64,000 nt of DNA from assembly GCA_035968315.1 (NCBI GenBank), contig JAVYIN010000007.1:156996-220995 (forward strand), read 5' to 3'. Below, in pieces: positions 33,107 to 42,906 of the stretch; the first letter of the stretch is position 1, and the number at the start of each line of letters is the position of its first letter. Under the pieces are notes generated by a model that saw only the letters and a list, made by a program, of their open reading frames with translations, made no database searches and had not been told where the DNA came from. The position numbers were made by a program, and so were the translations under genes. Source of the DNA: Nitrospira sp. (GTDB lineage Bacteria; Nitrospirota; Nitrospiria; Nitrospirales; Nitrospiraceae).

Positions 33107-34195
33107 ATGACAATGCACGTGGAACAGGATACCACTCCCGTACGCAGCCCGCCGCTCTTGGGGTTTTGGTATGCGGCGGCGGCCAGCGCCGATCTCGCTC
33201 CAGGGACGTTGAAGGGCGTTGTGCTGTTGAGCACGCCGATACTCCTCTGCCGGACGGCGGATGGCCGGGTGTCGGCGATGCTCGATCTGTGCCCGCATCG
33301 GGGGATGCCGCTGTCGTTTGGGCGGATGGATGGAAACCGGGTCGAGTGCCCCTATCACGGCTGGCAGTTTGAGACGGACGGGCGCTGCGCGGCGATTCCA
33401 TCTCTGGTCAGCGATTCGCCGATCGATCCCAAGAAAATCTGTGTCACGTCGTTTCCCTGCCAGGATCAGGACGGCTATATTTGGGTCTACATGGCGGACA
33501 GCCGCTATCCCGACCGGCCGATTCCTCCCCTCATGCGGCATCCGCTTCCCTCCAGCCCCTATCTGATGTTCCAGCATTCACAGATGCTCTCCAGCACGCT
33601 CGATGACGGGGTGGTGGGACTTATGGACCCGGCGCACGGACCCTACGTGCATCAGAGCCGATTTTGGCGAAAGCCGGCCGGCCAGCACGACAAGGCGAAA
33701 ACATTCGAGCCGATCCCTAACGGGTTTCGGATGATCGGCCATGCGCCGTCGAAGAACAGCCCCCCCTATCAATTATTAAAGTGGTTTTCAGGCGGGGAGC
33801 TCACCACCACCATCGATTTCGTGCTGCCGAACCAGCGGTATGAGTTCATCCAGTGCGGGTCGCTGTGGGTCTCGATTCGGGTTCTGATGACGCCGATTAC
33901 GGAACACGAAACGCGCATGGATTTCTGTGCGGCCTGGAACGCGCTGCGGTGGCTGCCGTTCGGCACCTCGATCTTCAAGTATTTTGCCAAAGGGTTTCTG
34001 GCGCAGGACAAGGTCGCGATGGACCGCCAGTCGATCGGGCTCAAGTACAAGCCGCCGTTCCGCCTCGTGGGCGATGCCGATCAGCAGGCGAAGTGGTATC
34101 ACAAGTTGAAAGCGGCCCATGTTGCGTCGCTTCAGACCGGACAACCGTTCGACCATCCGCTCAAAGGGCCGGTGACGTTGCGCTGGAGGAGCTAG
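33107..34195 (+). CDS. Rieske-type aromatic ring-hydroxylating oxygenase, alpha-subunit-like
   Basis: 362 residues from ATG 33107 (33113 is also possible). The Rieske [2Fe-2S] centre is complete: Cys62-Pro-His64 and Cys81-Pro-Tyr-His84 (CPHRG ... CPYHGW). The mononuclear iron site follows as DPAHGPYVH with Asp174, His177 and His182. This is a stand-alone oxygenase of the kind related to Pheophorbide a oxygenase/vanillate O-demethylase type enzymes; substrate unknown. No reductase is adjacent, but a small Rieske ferredoxin is encoded at 58941. It is transcribed divergently from the dsrE2-tusA pair. Confidence 0.92.
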   Translation: MTMHVEQDTTPVRSPPLLGFWYAAAASADLAPGTLKGVVLLSTPILLCRTADGRVSAMLDLCPHRGMPLSFGRMDGNRVECPYHGWQFETDGRCAAIPSLVSDSPIDPKKICVTSFPCQDQDGYIWVYMADSRYPDRPIPPLMRHPLPSSPYLMFQHSQMLSSTLDDGVVGLMDPAHGPYVHQSRFWRKPAGQHDKAKTFEPIPNGFRMIGHAPSKNSPPYQLLKWFSGGELTTTIDFVLPNQRYEFIQCGSLWVSIRVLMTPITEHETRMDFCAAWNALRWLPFGTSIFKYFAKGFLAQDKVAMDRQSIGLKYKPPFRLVGDADQQAKWYHKLKAAHVASLQTGQPFDHPLKGPVTLRWRS

Positions 34196-34293
34196 TGCAG
34201 GCTGCGGCCTTGCTCGCGGAGCAGCGCGTTTCGGCGCGCTGGGGTTGGGCGGGTGAGCATGGAAGGCCTTTCCGAACAGCCTGTATCTGAAGG

Positions 34294-36300
34294 CTAGTGT
34301 GTGTTGGCAGGCACGACGAGCGCGATGGCCCGGCGAATCTGATCGCGCGAGCCGAGCAGCACGATGATATCCCCGGCCAGGAGTTTGGTTTTCTCGGACG
34401 GATTCGACTCGGTCACGCCGCTTCTCGTCCAGGCAATCACCGAGGCGCCGGTTCGCGGGCGGAGGGAAATCTGCGCCAGCGTCTTCCCCGCGGCGGGAGA
34501 GTCCTCATCGATCCGGCAGGTTTCCACTTCGGCATCGTTCAAGGTGCCGCCGCGCAGATGGTGGGCCAATTCCGGCAATTCGCTCCGCCGCAATAGGGCA
34601 TACCCTTCCCGCCGCACTTGTTCGGCCTTCTTCATCACGTAGTCCGGAGGCATGTGATAGGTCCGCAGGACGAGGGCAAAAATTTCAATCGAGGTCTCGA
34701 ACTCTTCCGGCACGACATCATCGGCTCCCAGTTGGTGGAGCTCTTCCAGCTCGCGCAGATACCGGGTGCGGACGACGATGTGCAGTTTGGCGTTGAGGCT
34801 TCGCGCCACTTGCACCGTGCGACGCACCATGAAGGGATCGGAAATGGCGACGACCATGACCCGGGCCTCTTCGATTTTCATGTGCCGGAGCACATGGGGA
34901 TTCGTGGCGTCACCGTAATAGAGCGGCACGCCATGCTGGGATTCCCGCTTGACCGTGTCGCCGTCCAGATCCAGCGCGACATAGGGCACTTCCGTTTCCC
35001 CGAGCACGCGCGCCAGGTTGCGGCCGTTCAGGCCGTACCCCACGATGATCACGTGATCTTTGATCCGCAGATGCCGCCCTTCCGTTTCGAGCACATGCGC
35101 GGTCGTTCGTCCCGGGAACCAGTGACGGAGCCGCTGCACGGCTTCGGCCCGGCGGGCGAGATGCGGCGACCACTGCATCAGAAAGGGCGTTATGATCATC
35201 GAGCAGACGGAGACCGCGAGAAAGATTTGATAGGGCGCGCCGGAGAGCAGCCCGTTCTCCTGGCCGACTTGCGCCAGAATGAAGCTGAATTCGCCGACTT
35301 GCGCGAGGGCCACGCCGGTCATGACGGCGGATCGCGGGGGCACGGCCACGGCCAGGACGGCACCGGCGCCTGCGACGAACTTGACCGTCAAAATGACCGC
35401 CAGCAGGCCGGTCACCACCGCCGGGTATTCGAGCAGCACGCGCCAATCCATCAAAATGCCGATGGAGACGAAAAAGAGGCTGTTGAAACTGTCGCGAAAG
35501 GGCAGGACTTCCGCGATGGCCTGATGGCTGTATTCCGATTCCGAAATCACTAGCCCGGCGATGAAGGCGCCCAACGCCAGCGAGAGCCCGCCGAGCGAGG
35601 TCAGCCAGGCGATCCCCAGGCACAACATGATGATGGTGAGGAGAAAGAGTTCGCGGCTGCGGCTGCGGACGATGTGCTCCAGGAGTTTCGGGACGATGTA
35701 CCAGGCCGCCGCCACCACCAAGCCCACGACCACCACCGATTTGCCAAGCGTCAGGAGGATGGAGAGCGCGGCGCCTTCGCTGGGGCTGGCGAGGATGGGG
35801 GCCAATAGGATCATGGGGACGACGGCGAGGTCTTGAAAAATCAGGATCCCGATCGTCGCGCGCCCGTGGAGCGAGTCGCTTTCGCCATTGGCGGCCATCG
35901 CTTTCAGCACGATGGCCGTGCTGCTAAGCGAGAGGAGGAACCCCCAGAAGAGGCCTTGCTGCCACGGCAATCCTGTGAACAGGCTCCCGGCCCAGATAAT
36001 GCCGATCACGCCGCCGACTTGGAGGGGGGCGCCGATGAAGAGGAGCCGTTTCAGCGAGGCCAATCGGCCCAAGGAAAACTCGATGCCGATGGTGAACAGC
36101 AGCAGGACGACGCCGATTTCCGCGAGGATTTGCACTGTGCTGGTATTGGAGATGAGGTTGAACCCGTGCGGGCCGATGAGCGCTCCGGCGACGAGAAAGC
36201 CGGCGATCGAGGGCAGCCGAAACTGATGGAACACGAAGACGACCGCGATCGACACCGCGAAGATGATGAGCAAATTGCTGAGCACGCCGTAGTCGGTCAT
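34294..36300 (-). CDS. Monovalent cation:proton antiporter-2 (KefB/RosB-like) with TrkA domains
   Basis: 668 residues from the ATG at 36300 (MTDYGVLSNLL). The first ~390 residues hold about twelve membrane helices of the Na+/H+ exchanger type, with GALIGPHGFNLI, LLLFTIGIEFSLGRL and SLGGLSLALGAFIAGLVIS. A TrkA-N (RCK) domain follows around 405-525 with DHVIIVGYGLNGRNLARVLG, where NAD(H) binds, and a TrkA-C domain around 580-660. Such proteins move K+ or Na+ against H+ under nucleotide control. No ancillary KefF/KefG-like gene is present. Start further upstream in the frame lacks family sequence. Confidence 0.93.
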   Translation of the reverse strand: MTDYGVLSNLLIIFAVSIAVVFVFHQFRLPSIAGFLVAGALIGPHGFNLISNTSTVQILAEIGVVLLLFTIGIEFSLGRLASLKRLLFIGAPLQVGGVIGIIWAGSLFTGLPWQQGLFWGFLLSLSSTAIVLKAMAANGESDSLHGRATIGILIFQDLAVVPMILLAPILASPSEGAALSILLTLGKSVVVVGLVVAAAWYIVPKLLEHIVRSRSRELFLLTIIMLCLGIAWLTSLGGLSLALGAFIAGLVISESEYSHQAIAEVLPFRDSFNSLFFVSIGILMDWRVLLEYPAVVTGLLAVILTVKFVAGAGAVLAVAVPPRSAVMTGVALAQVGEFSFILAQVGQENGLLSGAPYQIFLAVSVCSMIITPFLMQWSPHLARRAEAVQRLRHWFPGRTTAHVLETEGRHLRIKDHVIIVGYGLNGRNLARVLGETEVPYVALDLDGDTVKRESQHGVPLYYGDATNPHVLRHMKIEEARVMVVAISDPFMVRRTVQVARSLNAKLHIVVRTRYLRELEELHQLGADDVVPEEFETSIEIFALVLRTYHMPPDYVMKKAEQVRREGYALLRRSELPELAHHLRGGTLNDAEVETCRIDEDSPAAGKTLAQISLRPRTGASVIAWTRSGVTESNPSEKTKLLAGDIIVLLGSRDQIRRAIALVVPANTH

Positions 36301-36435
36301 AGTCAATAAGTACGTAGAAGCCTGGGTCGGAGAATACCCCAGCTGCCGGGTGTGAACAAGGTAAAGCTGCTTGTCGGGCAGAGGGCCATTGAGTACAGTA
36401 GGCGCGCACCAGGATGCTGGGAGGTCAGAGGTCTG

Positions 36436-37134
36436 ATGCTGCGAGCCATCATATTCGACTTCAACGGGGTCATCGCCGATGACGAGACCCCGCATGTGCA
36501 CTGCTTTTGCCAGGCGCTCAAGGAGTTCGGCCTGCGGCTGACGACCGAAGAGTATTACGGCACGTACCTCGGGATGGACGAGCGGACCTGCACGGCCCTG
36601 TTGCTGACGGCCCGCGATGGGCACAGTGATGAGCGGCTATTGCGGCAGATTCAGGAGCGGAAGGCAGAGCTGTTCAGGCGCTATACCGCCGCGCACAAGC
36701 CGGAACTGTTTCCCGGCGTGGTGGAGTGCGTGAAAGCGGCCAAGCCACGGTATCGGCTGGCCATTGCCTCCGGCGGCCGGCGGGAGCAAATCGATCGGGC
36801 GCTCGATCGTACCCCTATCCAGTATGATTTTGAACTCATCGTCTCGGCGGAAGACTGTCCCATCGGCAAACCCGATCCGGCCATCTATCGCCTGGCCCTG
36901 GCGCGGCTGAACGGTGTTGGGACGAACCTTCCGCTTGTGCAGCCGCAGGAATGCCTGGTCATTGAAGATTCCTTGGCTGGTATTCGTTCAGCGCGTGCCG
37001 CCGGCATGTTTGTGTTGGGGTTGGCGACGACCTATTCTGCGGATCACTTGCATGAAGCCGATCTGGTTCTGCCCTCACTGGCGGGGGTGGATCCCGAAGA
37101 CCTTTTCACGCGCCTCAGCTCACGGCTAACCTAG
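36436..37134 (+). CDS. HAD superfamily hydrolase, beta-phosphoglucomutase-like
   Basis: 232 residues from ATG 36436 (MLRAIIFDFNGVIADDE). HAD motif I is DFNGV, with Asn in place of the second Asp, a variant seen in some plant and bacterial members; motif II is in LAIASGGRREQ, motif III Lys in CPIGKPDPAIY, motif IV in CLVIEDSLAGIRSARAAGM. The cap between 20 and 90 is helical. Likely acts on a small phosphorylated sugar; with Asn at the acid/base position it may be a poor phosphatase or prefer phosphoryl transfer. Divergent from the antiporter gene with 135 bases between. Confidence 0.9.
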   Translation: MLRAIIFDFNGVIADDETPHVHCFCQALKEFGLRLTTEEYYGTYLGMDERTCTALLLTARDGHSDERLLRQIQERKAELFRRYTAAHKPELFPGVVECVKAAKPRYRLAIASGGRREQIDRALDRTPIQYDFELIVSAEDCPIGKPDPAIYRLALARLNGVGTNLPLVQPQECLVIEDSLAGIRSARAAGMFVLGLATTYSADHLHEADLVLPSLAGVDPEDLFTRLSSRLT

Positions 37135-37304
37135 TTCAAACTTGTACAGCCCAATCTCGGCAACCCGGCCACAGGTGTCAGTTTCCCCCTCCAAAGCAGC
37201 ATAGACTCACCCAACTTCCGTTACGTAAGGTGGGAATGTCACGCCAACTCGATCGGCTGCTACACGATGTTCGATATGCGGGTGTATTTTTTAGGAGGTG
37301 CTGT

Positions 37305-37856
37305 ATGGGCCTGAGACACATGTATGGAATAGCGGCCGTGTTGGCGCTGGTCGCTGCGAGTTCGGTATGGGCCGATACCCCGCCGCCGGTGGAGCCGTCG
37401 GAAACGTGGGAATGTCCGCAAGCCGACGGGACGTCGGTTTATACGAATAAAGAGAAGCCGGGGTGCCGGGCGATGACTCTCAAGCCTCTGTCCATCGTTC
37501 CCTCCCTGGATCATATGCCGTTGATTCCTCGCACGATCGGGAATCCACCCTACCAGCTCCCGGCGGTTCCTGACCATGGGCCGGTCAGTGGAACGCAGAA
37601 TGTGCCGGATTGGGCCAAGGACTGGTATGCCTCGACGACAGGAAGCCGCGGCGAAATCTGCGGGATGTATTGGGAATGGATCAGGCTGAACGAGAAAACG
37701 CGAGGCGGGTTCTTTTTCGGTTCGGATCCTTCCTACGGCGGCGATCCGACCGGGCAAAATCAGCGCGGACCCAGTTACTCGTTCTACGACAATGCGCGGT
37801 ATCAAACGCTGAACCGGATCTTCGGGAGAGGGTTTATTCCGGTCGGATGCCAGTAG
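37305..37856 (+). CDS. Exported protein of unknown function, DUF4124-like start
   Basis: 183 residues from ATG 37305, with AGGAGGTG upstream. Signal peptide about 1-24 (cleavage after SVWA). Mature sequence opens ETWECPQADGTSVYTNKEKPGC, which recalls the DUF4124 motif (CxxxDGxxxYTDxPCxxC), then PDWAKDWYASTTGSRGEICGMYWEWIRLNEKTRGGFFFG in part. Four Cys may form disulfides. It converges with the epimerase gene (15-base gap). Function unknown. Confidence 0.8.
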   Translation: MGLRHMYGIAAVLALVAASSVWADTPPPVEPSETWECPQADGTSVYTNKEKPGCRAMTLKPLSIVPSLDHMPLIPRTIGNPPYQLPAVPDHGPVSGTQNVPDWAKDWYASTTGSRGEICGMYWEWIRLNEKTRGGFFFGSDPSYGGDPTGQNQRGPSYSFYDNARYQTLNRIFGRGFIPVGCQ

Positions 37857-37871
37857 AAGGCACCCGATCTT

Positions 37872-38894
37872 TCATGCGTTGTAGAACTCCCGGTACCACT
37901 TCACAAAACGCGGGATGCCTTCCTCAATCGGCGTGGCGGGCTTGAAGCCGACGTCGCGGGCCAGGTCATCGATATCGGCGTAGGTGGCGGGCACATCCCC
38001 AGGCTGTAACGGCATTAGTTTCTTCTCGGCCTTCTTGCCCAGCGCGTTTTCCAGCACTTCGATAAAGTGCAGCAGTTCCACCGGCTGGTGATTCCCGATG
38101 TTATAGACCCGGGCCGGGGCCGAACTGGTTCCCGGATCCGGCTTGTCGCCGGACCATGAGGGATTCGCCGTGGCCGGGCGGTCCAGCGTGCGGATGATGC
38201 CCTCGACGATGTCGTCCACATAGGTGAAGTCCCGCTTCATCTTGCCGTGATTGAAGACCTCAATCGGCTTGCCTTCCAGAATCGCTTTCGTAAAGATAAA
38301 CAGCGCCATGTCGGGCCGTCCCCAGGGCCCATAGACCGTAAAAAACCGCAGGCCGGTGCAGGGCAGGCGGTAGAGATGGGCATAGCAATGGGCCATCAAC
38401 TCATTGGCTTTCTTGCTGGCGGCGTAGAGCGAGACCGGATGATCCACATTGTCGTGAATAGAGAAGGGCATATGGGTATTGCCGCCATAGACGGAACTCG
38501 ACGACGCGTAGACGAGGTGTTCTACCTTCGCGTGCCGGCATCCCTCCAGGATGTTCATGAACCCTTCAATGTTGCTCTCGGTATAGGCATGCGGATTGAT
38601 CAGGGAGTAGCGCACACCGGCTTGGGCGGCCAGGTGGACGACCCGCTTGATGCCATGGTCGGCAAACAGCGCCTTCATCCCCGCTCGGTCGGCCAGTTCC
38701 ATCTTCAGAAACTGATAGCCCTCGGCGTTTGCCAGTTTCGCCAGTCGCGCCTCTTTCAGGCGGACGTCATAGTAGTCGTTGACATTATCCAGGCCGATGA
38801 CCTGGTCTCCGCGCTCCAGCAAGCGCTGGGCGACGTGGAAACCGATGAAGCCGGCGACGCCGGTGATCAGAATCGGGGAAGATGTTCCACTCAT
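37872..38894 (-). CDS. NAD-dependent UDP-glucuronate 4-epimerase-like protein
   Basis: 340 residues, extended short-chain dehydrogenase. NAD-binding [18 protein letters not shown], the [10 protein letters not shown] strand with catalytic Ser, and the active YxxxK in [11 protein letters not shown]. The segment [18 protein letters not shown] and [19 protein letters not shown] match UDP-glucuronate 4-epimerases (CapI/LspL/GAE), which make UDP-galacturonate from UDP-glucuronate. The UDP-glucose dehydrogenase gene that would supply the substrate lies at 52916 in this window. Used for capsule or LPS sugar supply. Confidence 0.93.
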   Translation of the reverse strand: MSGTSSPILITGVAGFIGFHVAQRLLERGDQVIGLDNVNDYYDVRLKEARLAKLANAEGYQFLKMELADRAGMKALFADHGIKRVVHLAAQAGVRYSLINPHAYTESNIEGFMNILEGCRHAKVEHLVYASSSSVYGGNTHMPFSIHDNVDHPVSLYAASKKANELMAHCYAHLYRLPCTGLRFFTVYGPWGRPDMALFIFTKAILEGKPIEVFNHGKMKRDFTYVDDIVEGIIRTLDRPATANPSWSGDKPDPGTSSAPARVYNIGNHQPVELLHFIEVLENALGKKAEKKLMPLQPGDVPATYADIDDLARDVGFKPATPIEEGIPRFVKWYREFYNA

Positions 38895-38930
38895 GCGGGC
38901 GCACTCCTTCGCGGCAAGAAAAAGATCGTG

Positions 38931-40562
38931 TTACGCCCGTCCGCCCGGCTTCATGAAGGGAGGATCGCCGTGGTCCAGACGGTGCAACGCGAGCGGTGTG
39001 AGCGACTCGCCGGTGGAAACAACATCAACGCGGCCTGATGCCGTGGTCCGGTAGATATCGAGCGCTCGGGCGCCATGATACTCGCAATGCTGTGGCTGGA
39101 GAAGGCCTTTCAACGATTCCGGTCGTTCCCAATGGGCCGTCAGTAATGCCGTCCTGGCCGGATTGCGCTGGCTGAACATGAAGGACAGGTGGTCCGGATA
39201 CCAGTCCGCCCCGCCGGTGGCATAGGACACGAAGAGTCTGGCCTTGGCCGTCGCGCAGAGTTCCGCCAGGTAGGCGTTGGTCAGGTAGCCGTTTTCGCCG
39301 ACATCCAGCCACTTCCCTGGGTGTGAGAGGGAGGCATGCGCGGCATAGCTGCGGAGTTCGAGCAGCTGTTGCTGTGAGGCCAGGACGAGGGTGATCGGTC
39401 CGTATTGCTCGACGAGTTGCTGAATAGCATTGTCCTTGAGCGCAGAGCGGCCGGAATTAGTCGGGCCGCTATCGGCGTGCACCAGCACGTTTTGGCCGCG
39501 GTCGTGGATTAGGTAGCAGTTTCGTGGCATCTCCAGATCACAGGGGTCTTCGCCGTAAAAGGGGACGGAGATCACCGCGCCACCTTCGAAATCCCAGCGT
39601 TCGCCGTGCGCCAGTTCGATCACCCGCCCGAAGCCCATCTCTCGCAACAGCCCGAGATAGTCATAGTGCAGCTTTTTGCGATTGCGGCGGCTCGGCACGA
39701 TGATCGGCGTGTCTTTGGGAAGGTGCAGAAGCGTTCGGGGATCCACGTGGTCGTCGTGGTCGTGCGTGAGAAACACCGCGGCCGGTTTGGGCAAGAGCGC
39801 GCCCCACAACGACGGGATCGACGATTCCGCAAACCAGGGGAGCAGCCAGGGATCGAACAGCAACGCATTGTTCTGCTGGCGATAGAGCAGCGCCGCATGG
39901 CCCAGATGGACCATGTCGCGGTCTTGTACCACGTCGAACCAGCGCTGGCGGACCGATGGGGCTGCCGTGCTCAGCAGGCACTCATATTGATGCAGCGATT
40001 CAATCAGCCTGGTCAGGACCGGTTGTGCCTCGCGCGGCGCGGTCATGATGACGGTTTTGATGGCCTCGGTTTGATGGGTGCCGTCCAGCATGCCGAGCAC
40101 TTTCCCCACGACCGGCCCGAGCGGGCGCTGATCGAAGCCGATCGGAATGGCCTGCCGTTTCACCGAGTGAAAAATCCGGAGGCCGCCGTTGGTCACGGTT
40201 GCCGATTTGGTCGGGTCGGTCGGAAATTCCCATTGGAAGGTCCCGTCCGGCCTGCGTCCGCATCGGATGTGCTGTTTCAAGTAGGGGCGGGAATTCACCA
40301 GCTCGGCGTAGGCATCTTCCAGCCGCCGCTGCCGGTCGGGATCGTCCAGCGGCGCCCGCTTTGAAAACACGTCGCTGATCGCGGTGTCGATCGAACTGGA
40401 CAACAAACTATGGGCTTCGTGCAGGCCGGCGACGACTTCAGGTGCGATGCCAGCCACGAAGGGAAAGGGCCCGGGCGCTTCCCCGCTTTCCAGTTGCACC
40501 CAGCACCAGGGGGCGAGGCTCAGGTATTGCTGGCGAGGCAGGTTGTCCCAAATCCGACTCAT
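38931..40562 (-). CDS. MBL-fold metallo-hydrolase (UlaG-like) with N-terminal extension
   Basis: 543 residues. The metallo-beta-lactamase domain occupies about residues 215-420: AALLYRQQNNALLFDPWLLP, then the zinc motif THDHDDHVDPRTLLHLP, NCYLIHDRGQNVLVHADSG, as in UlaG-like enzymes. About 210 N-terminal residues of largely helical sequence and ~120 C-terminal residues are extra and unassigned. The start overlaps the stop of the VOC gene (ATGA), so the two are translationally coupled. Substrate unknown; it is larger than usual UlaG proteins. Confidence 0.88.
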   Translation of the reverse strand: MSRIWDNLPRQQYLSLAPWCWVQLESGEAPGPFPFVAGIAPEVVAGLHEAHSLLSSSIDTAISDVFSKRAPLDDPDRQRRLEDAYAELVNSRPYLKQHIRCGRRPDGTFQWEFPTDPTKSATVTNGGLRIFHSVKRQAIPIGFDQRPLGPVVGKVLGMLDGTHQTEAIKTVIMTAPREAQPVLTRLIESLHQYECLLSTAAPSVRQRWFDVVQDRDMVHLGHAALLYRQQNNALLFDPWLLPWFAESSIPSLWGALLPKPAAVFLTHDHDDHVDPRTLLHLPKDTPIIVPSRRNRKKLHYDYLGLLREMGFGRVIELAHGERWDFEGGAVISVPFYGEDPCDLEMPRNCYLIHDRGQNVLVHADSGPTNSGRSALKDNAIQQLVEQYGPITLVLASQQQLLELRSYAAHASLSHPGKWLDVGENGYLTNAYLAELCATAKARLFVSYATGGADWYPDHLSFMFSQRNPARTALLTAHWERPESLKGLLQPQHCEYHGARALDIYRTTASGRVDVVSTGESLTPLALHRLDHGDPPFMKPGGRA

Positions 40563-41011
40563 GTATTCCGTTCACTTTGCCAGCGGAGTGTGCTGATCGT
40601 CGGTTCGTAGAGAGCTTGAATCACATTGCCATCGGGATCCGAAAAATAAAAGGAGTAGCTGCCGTCCCGATGCAGCTTCGGCTGTTTCACAATCGCTCCG
40701 CCAAGTCCGGTGATCTTCGGTGACAGGTCGGCAAACATCCGGTCGACGGCTTGGGGATCGTCGAGAATCACTCCGACATGGTCGAGGAGCTGGCCCTTGG
40801 ACGGCTGATACGCGGCCAGTTCGTCAGCGGGAATTTGGTGGAGTGCCAGGTTATCGCTCCCTGAACTGAAATAGACATTGTCGGCATCCGGCTCCCACAC
40901 CACGCGCATGCCGAGCAGATCCTCGTAGAATCGGCGTGATCGGGGAAGATGGGTCACGCGCAGTGCCAAATGGCGGAGTCCTCGGTGTTGCGGAAGTGCC
41001 ACGGAAACCAT
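40559..41011 (-). CDS. VOC family protein (glyoxalase/dioxygenase fold)
   Basis: 150 residues with two beta-alpha-beta3 modules: LRHLALRVTHLPRSRRFYED, FSSGSDNLALHQIP, then LLDHVGVILDDPQAVDRMF and YSFYFSDPDGNVIQALYEP. Metal ligands fit His in HLAL, His in DHVG and Glu in ALYEP. These folds serve glyoxalases, extradiol dioxygenases and resistance proteins; which applies here is open. Coupled by an ATGA overlap to the MBL-fold gene downstream. Confidence 0.92.
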   Translation of the reverse strand: MVSVALPQHRGLRHLALRVTHLPRSRRFYEDLLGMRVVWEPDADNVYFSSGSDNLALHQIPADELAAYQPSKGQLLDHVGVILDDPQAVDRMFADLSPKITGLGGAIVKQPKLHRDGSYSFYFSDPDGNVIQALYEPTISTLRWQSERNT

Positions 41012-41155
41012 CCTCTTCTTACTCAGCGCCGGACGTGATCGTCGTATAGTAGGGAGGCAGCCTGCCAGCCGTCAACGGAAATTCAGCCCCTGCGGAATGA
41101 GGGACGGCTGTGGTACCATGGCCCATCCGTTCGCTGAACAAAGGAGTAGCCTGTC

Positions 41156-41986
41156 ATGAATGTCCCTTTTCGCATTGTGATGGCCGTGGCGTCCCTGTTG
41201 GCAATTCCCGCCCTGTCGCTCGCCGACGGGCTTGAGAAAGACGTGAAAGGGAACGATGGCGCCCCGATGGTGCTGATTCCTGAAGGCTCGTTCCCCATGG
41301 GCGTGCCCCACGGCGACCGGGACGGTGGACGAGATGAATATCCGCGCCACGATGTATTCGTGAGCAGCTTCTATATCGATAAGTTCGAGCTGACCAACGG
41401 GCGGTATCTCGAGTTCGTCAAAGCGACGGGCCATCGGATCCCGCAGAATCCCAAGAACCCCACCCGCAACCTCTGGCAGGGCGAGACGATTACCGAGTCG
41501 CTGGCCGACCGGCCTGTGATCAATGTGGATTGGGCGGATGCGGAGGCCTATTGCAAATGGGCGGGCAAACGGCTGCCGACCGAAGCCGAGTGGGAGAAGG
41601 CGGCCAAGGGCACAGCCGATCGGCGTTTCCCCTGGGGGAATGTCGAGCCGACCAACAAGCATCTTAATTTTAACCAGCAGTGGGTCGGTGAAAAGACCTT
41701 GATGCCGGTCGGCAGTTACGAGGCCGGCAAGAGCCCGTTCGGCGTCTATGACATGGCCGGCAACGTCTGGGAATGGGTGAACGATTGGTACGACGCCAAG
41801 TATTACGAGAAGAGTCCGGCGAAGAATCCGAAAGGCCCCGAGTCCGGCACGAAGCGGGTCTTGCGCGGCTCCGGTTGGCAGAACGAGACTCCGACTGTCC
41901 GCATCTTCACCCGCGTCGACAGCGACCCGACGATCCGGAACGAGTCGACCGGCTTCCGTTGCGCGATGGACGTGCCGGCGAAATAG
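41156..41986 (+). CDS. Exported FGE-sulfatase (SUMF1/EgtB/PvdO) family protein, copy 2
   Basis: 276 residues, AAAGGAG before the ATG, signal peptide 1-23 (cleavage after LSLA). Family motifs in order: [97 protein letters not shown]. The segment after GSGW carries no Cys, so the copper/thiol chemistry of formylglycine-generating enzyme is not expected. A paralogue lies at 19150. hemD follows 9 bases later in the same direction, so they may be co-transcribed. Confidence 0.92.
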   Translation: MNVPFRIVMAVASLLAIPALSLADGLEKDVKGNDGAPMVLIPEGSFPMGVPHGDRDGGRDEYPRHDVFVSSFYIDKFELTNGRYLEFVKATGHRIPQNPKNPTRNLWQGETITESLADRPVINVDWADAEAYCKWAGKRLPTEAEWEKAAKGTADRRFPWGNVEPTNKHLNFNQQWVGEKTLMPVGSYEAGKSPFGVYDMAGNVWEWVNDWYDAKYYEKSPAKNPKGPESGTKRVLRGSGWQNETPTVRIFTRVDSDPTIRNESTGFRCAMDVPAK

Positions 41987-41995
41987 AGTCCATCC

Positions 41996-42835
41996 ATGAG
42001 TGAGAAGGGCTTCTCCGGAATCACAGTTGTCGCATTCGAGAGCCGGATGGCACCCGAGATGGCCCGGCTCATCGAACGCTACGGGGGGCGCCCCCTGGTG
42101 ACCCCCGCGCTCCGCGAATTGCCCATCGAGGACAATCCCACCGCCCTGCGCTTCGGCATCCGTTTCATTGAAGGCCAAGTCGATATTCTCATTCTGATGA
42201 CCGGCATCGGAACGACGGCGCTCTTTGAGATCCTCCGGTCGCGCCATCCGATGTCGTCAATCATGGTGGGGGTGAAGCGCACCGCCATTGTCGCGCGAGG
42301 CCCTAAACCGGTGGCGGCCCTCAAGGCTCTTGGCATCACGCCCACGCTGGTCGTCCCGGAGCCCAATACCTGGGTGGATGTCGTGTCAACGCTGGATGAA
42401 TACCGGCCGGTCAAAGGCCTGCGCGTGGCCGTGCAGGAATATGGCGTCTCCAATCCTGACCTCCTGGAATCCCTCCGTACGCGCGGAGCGGATGTGTTCC
42501 CTGTGCCGGTCTATAAGTGGGGGTTGCCGGAGGATCTGACCGCGCTTCGCCAGACCCTTGATCACGTGATGGCAGGGAAGGTTCAGGTGCTGCTGCTGAC
42601 GAATGCCATGCAGATCGACCATGTCATGCAGGTGCTGGAACAGGATGGCACGGTTGAGTCATTTCGAGCAGCGCTGAAGCGGGTGGTGGTCGCGTCTATC
42701 GGCCCGACGGCCAGCGAGCGGCTCCGCCATTATGATTGGTCCGTCGATTTCGAGCCGTCTCACTCCAAGATGGGGATTCTGGTGAAAGAAGCCAGCGAAC
42801 AGCTTCAGACTCTGTTGCAGTCCAAAGCGCGCTAA
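41996..42835 (+). CDS. hemD: Uroporphyrinogen-III synthase
   Basis: 279 residues, HEM4 fold of two lobes: TVVAFESRMAPEMARLIERYGG, RELPIEDNPTALRF, DILILMTGIGTTALFEILRS in part, VARGPKPVAALKALGI, GLRVAVQEYGVSNPDLLESL and VPVYKWGLPEDL. Cyclises hydroxymethylbilane with inversion of ring D to uroporphyrinogen III, the precursor of heme and siroheme. The GPK(P)V-A-LK-LG motif is the most constant part and is present. No other heme genes are adjacent; the upstream FGE-like gene is 9 bases away. Confidence 0.92.
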   Translation: MSEKGFSGITVVAFESRMAPEMARLIERYGGRPLVTPALRELPIEDNPTALRFGIRFIEGQVDILILMTGIGTTALFEILRSRHPMSSIMVGVKRTAIVARGPKPVAALKALGITPTLVVPEPNTWVDVVSTLDEYRPVKGLRVAVQEYGVSNPDLLESLRTRGADVFPVPVYKWGLPEDLTALRQTLDHVMAGKVQVLLLTNAMQIDHVMQVLEQDGTVESFRAALKRVVVASIGPTASERLRHYDWSVDFEPSHSKMGILVKEASEQLQTLLQSKAR

Positions 42836-42906
42836 TCCCCCCTTCTCGTTCACAAGATAGCCCGTAACCCTGATGGCTTTGGGTGTTTGGTGACACGAAC
42901 GCAGAG

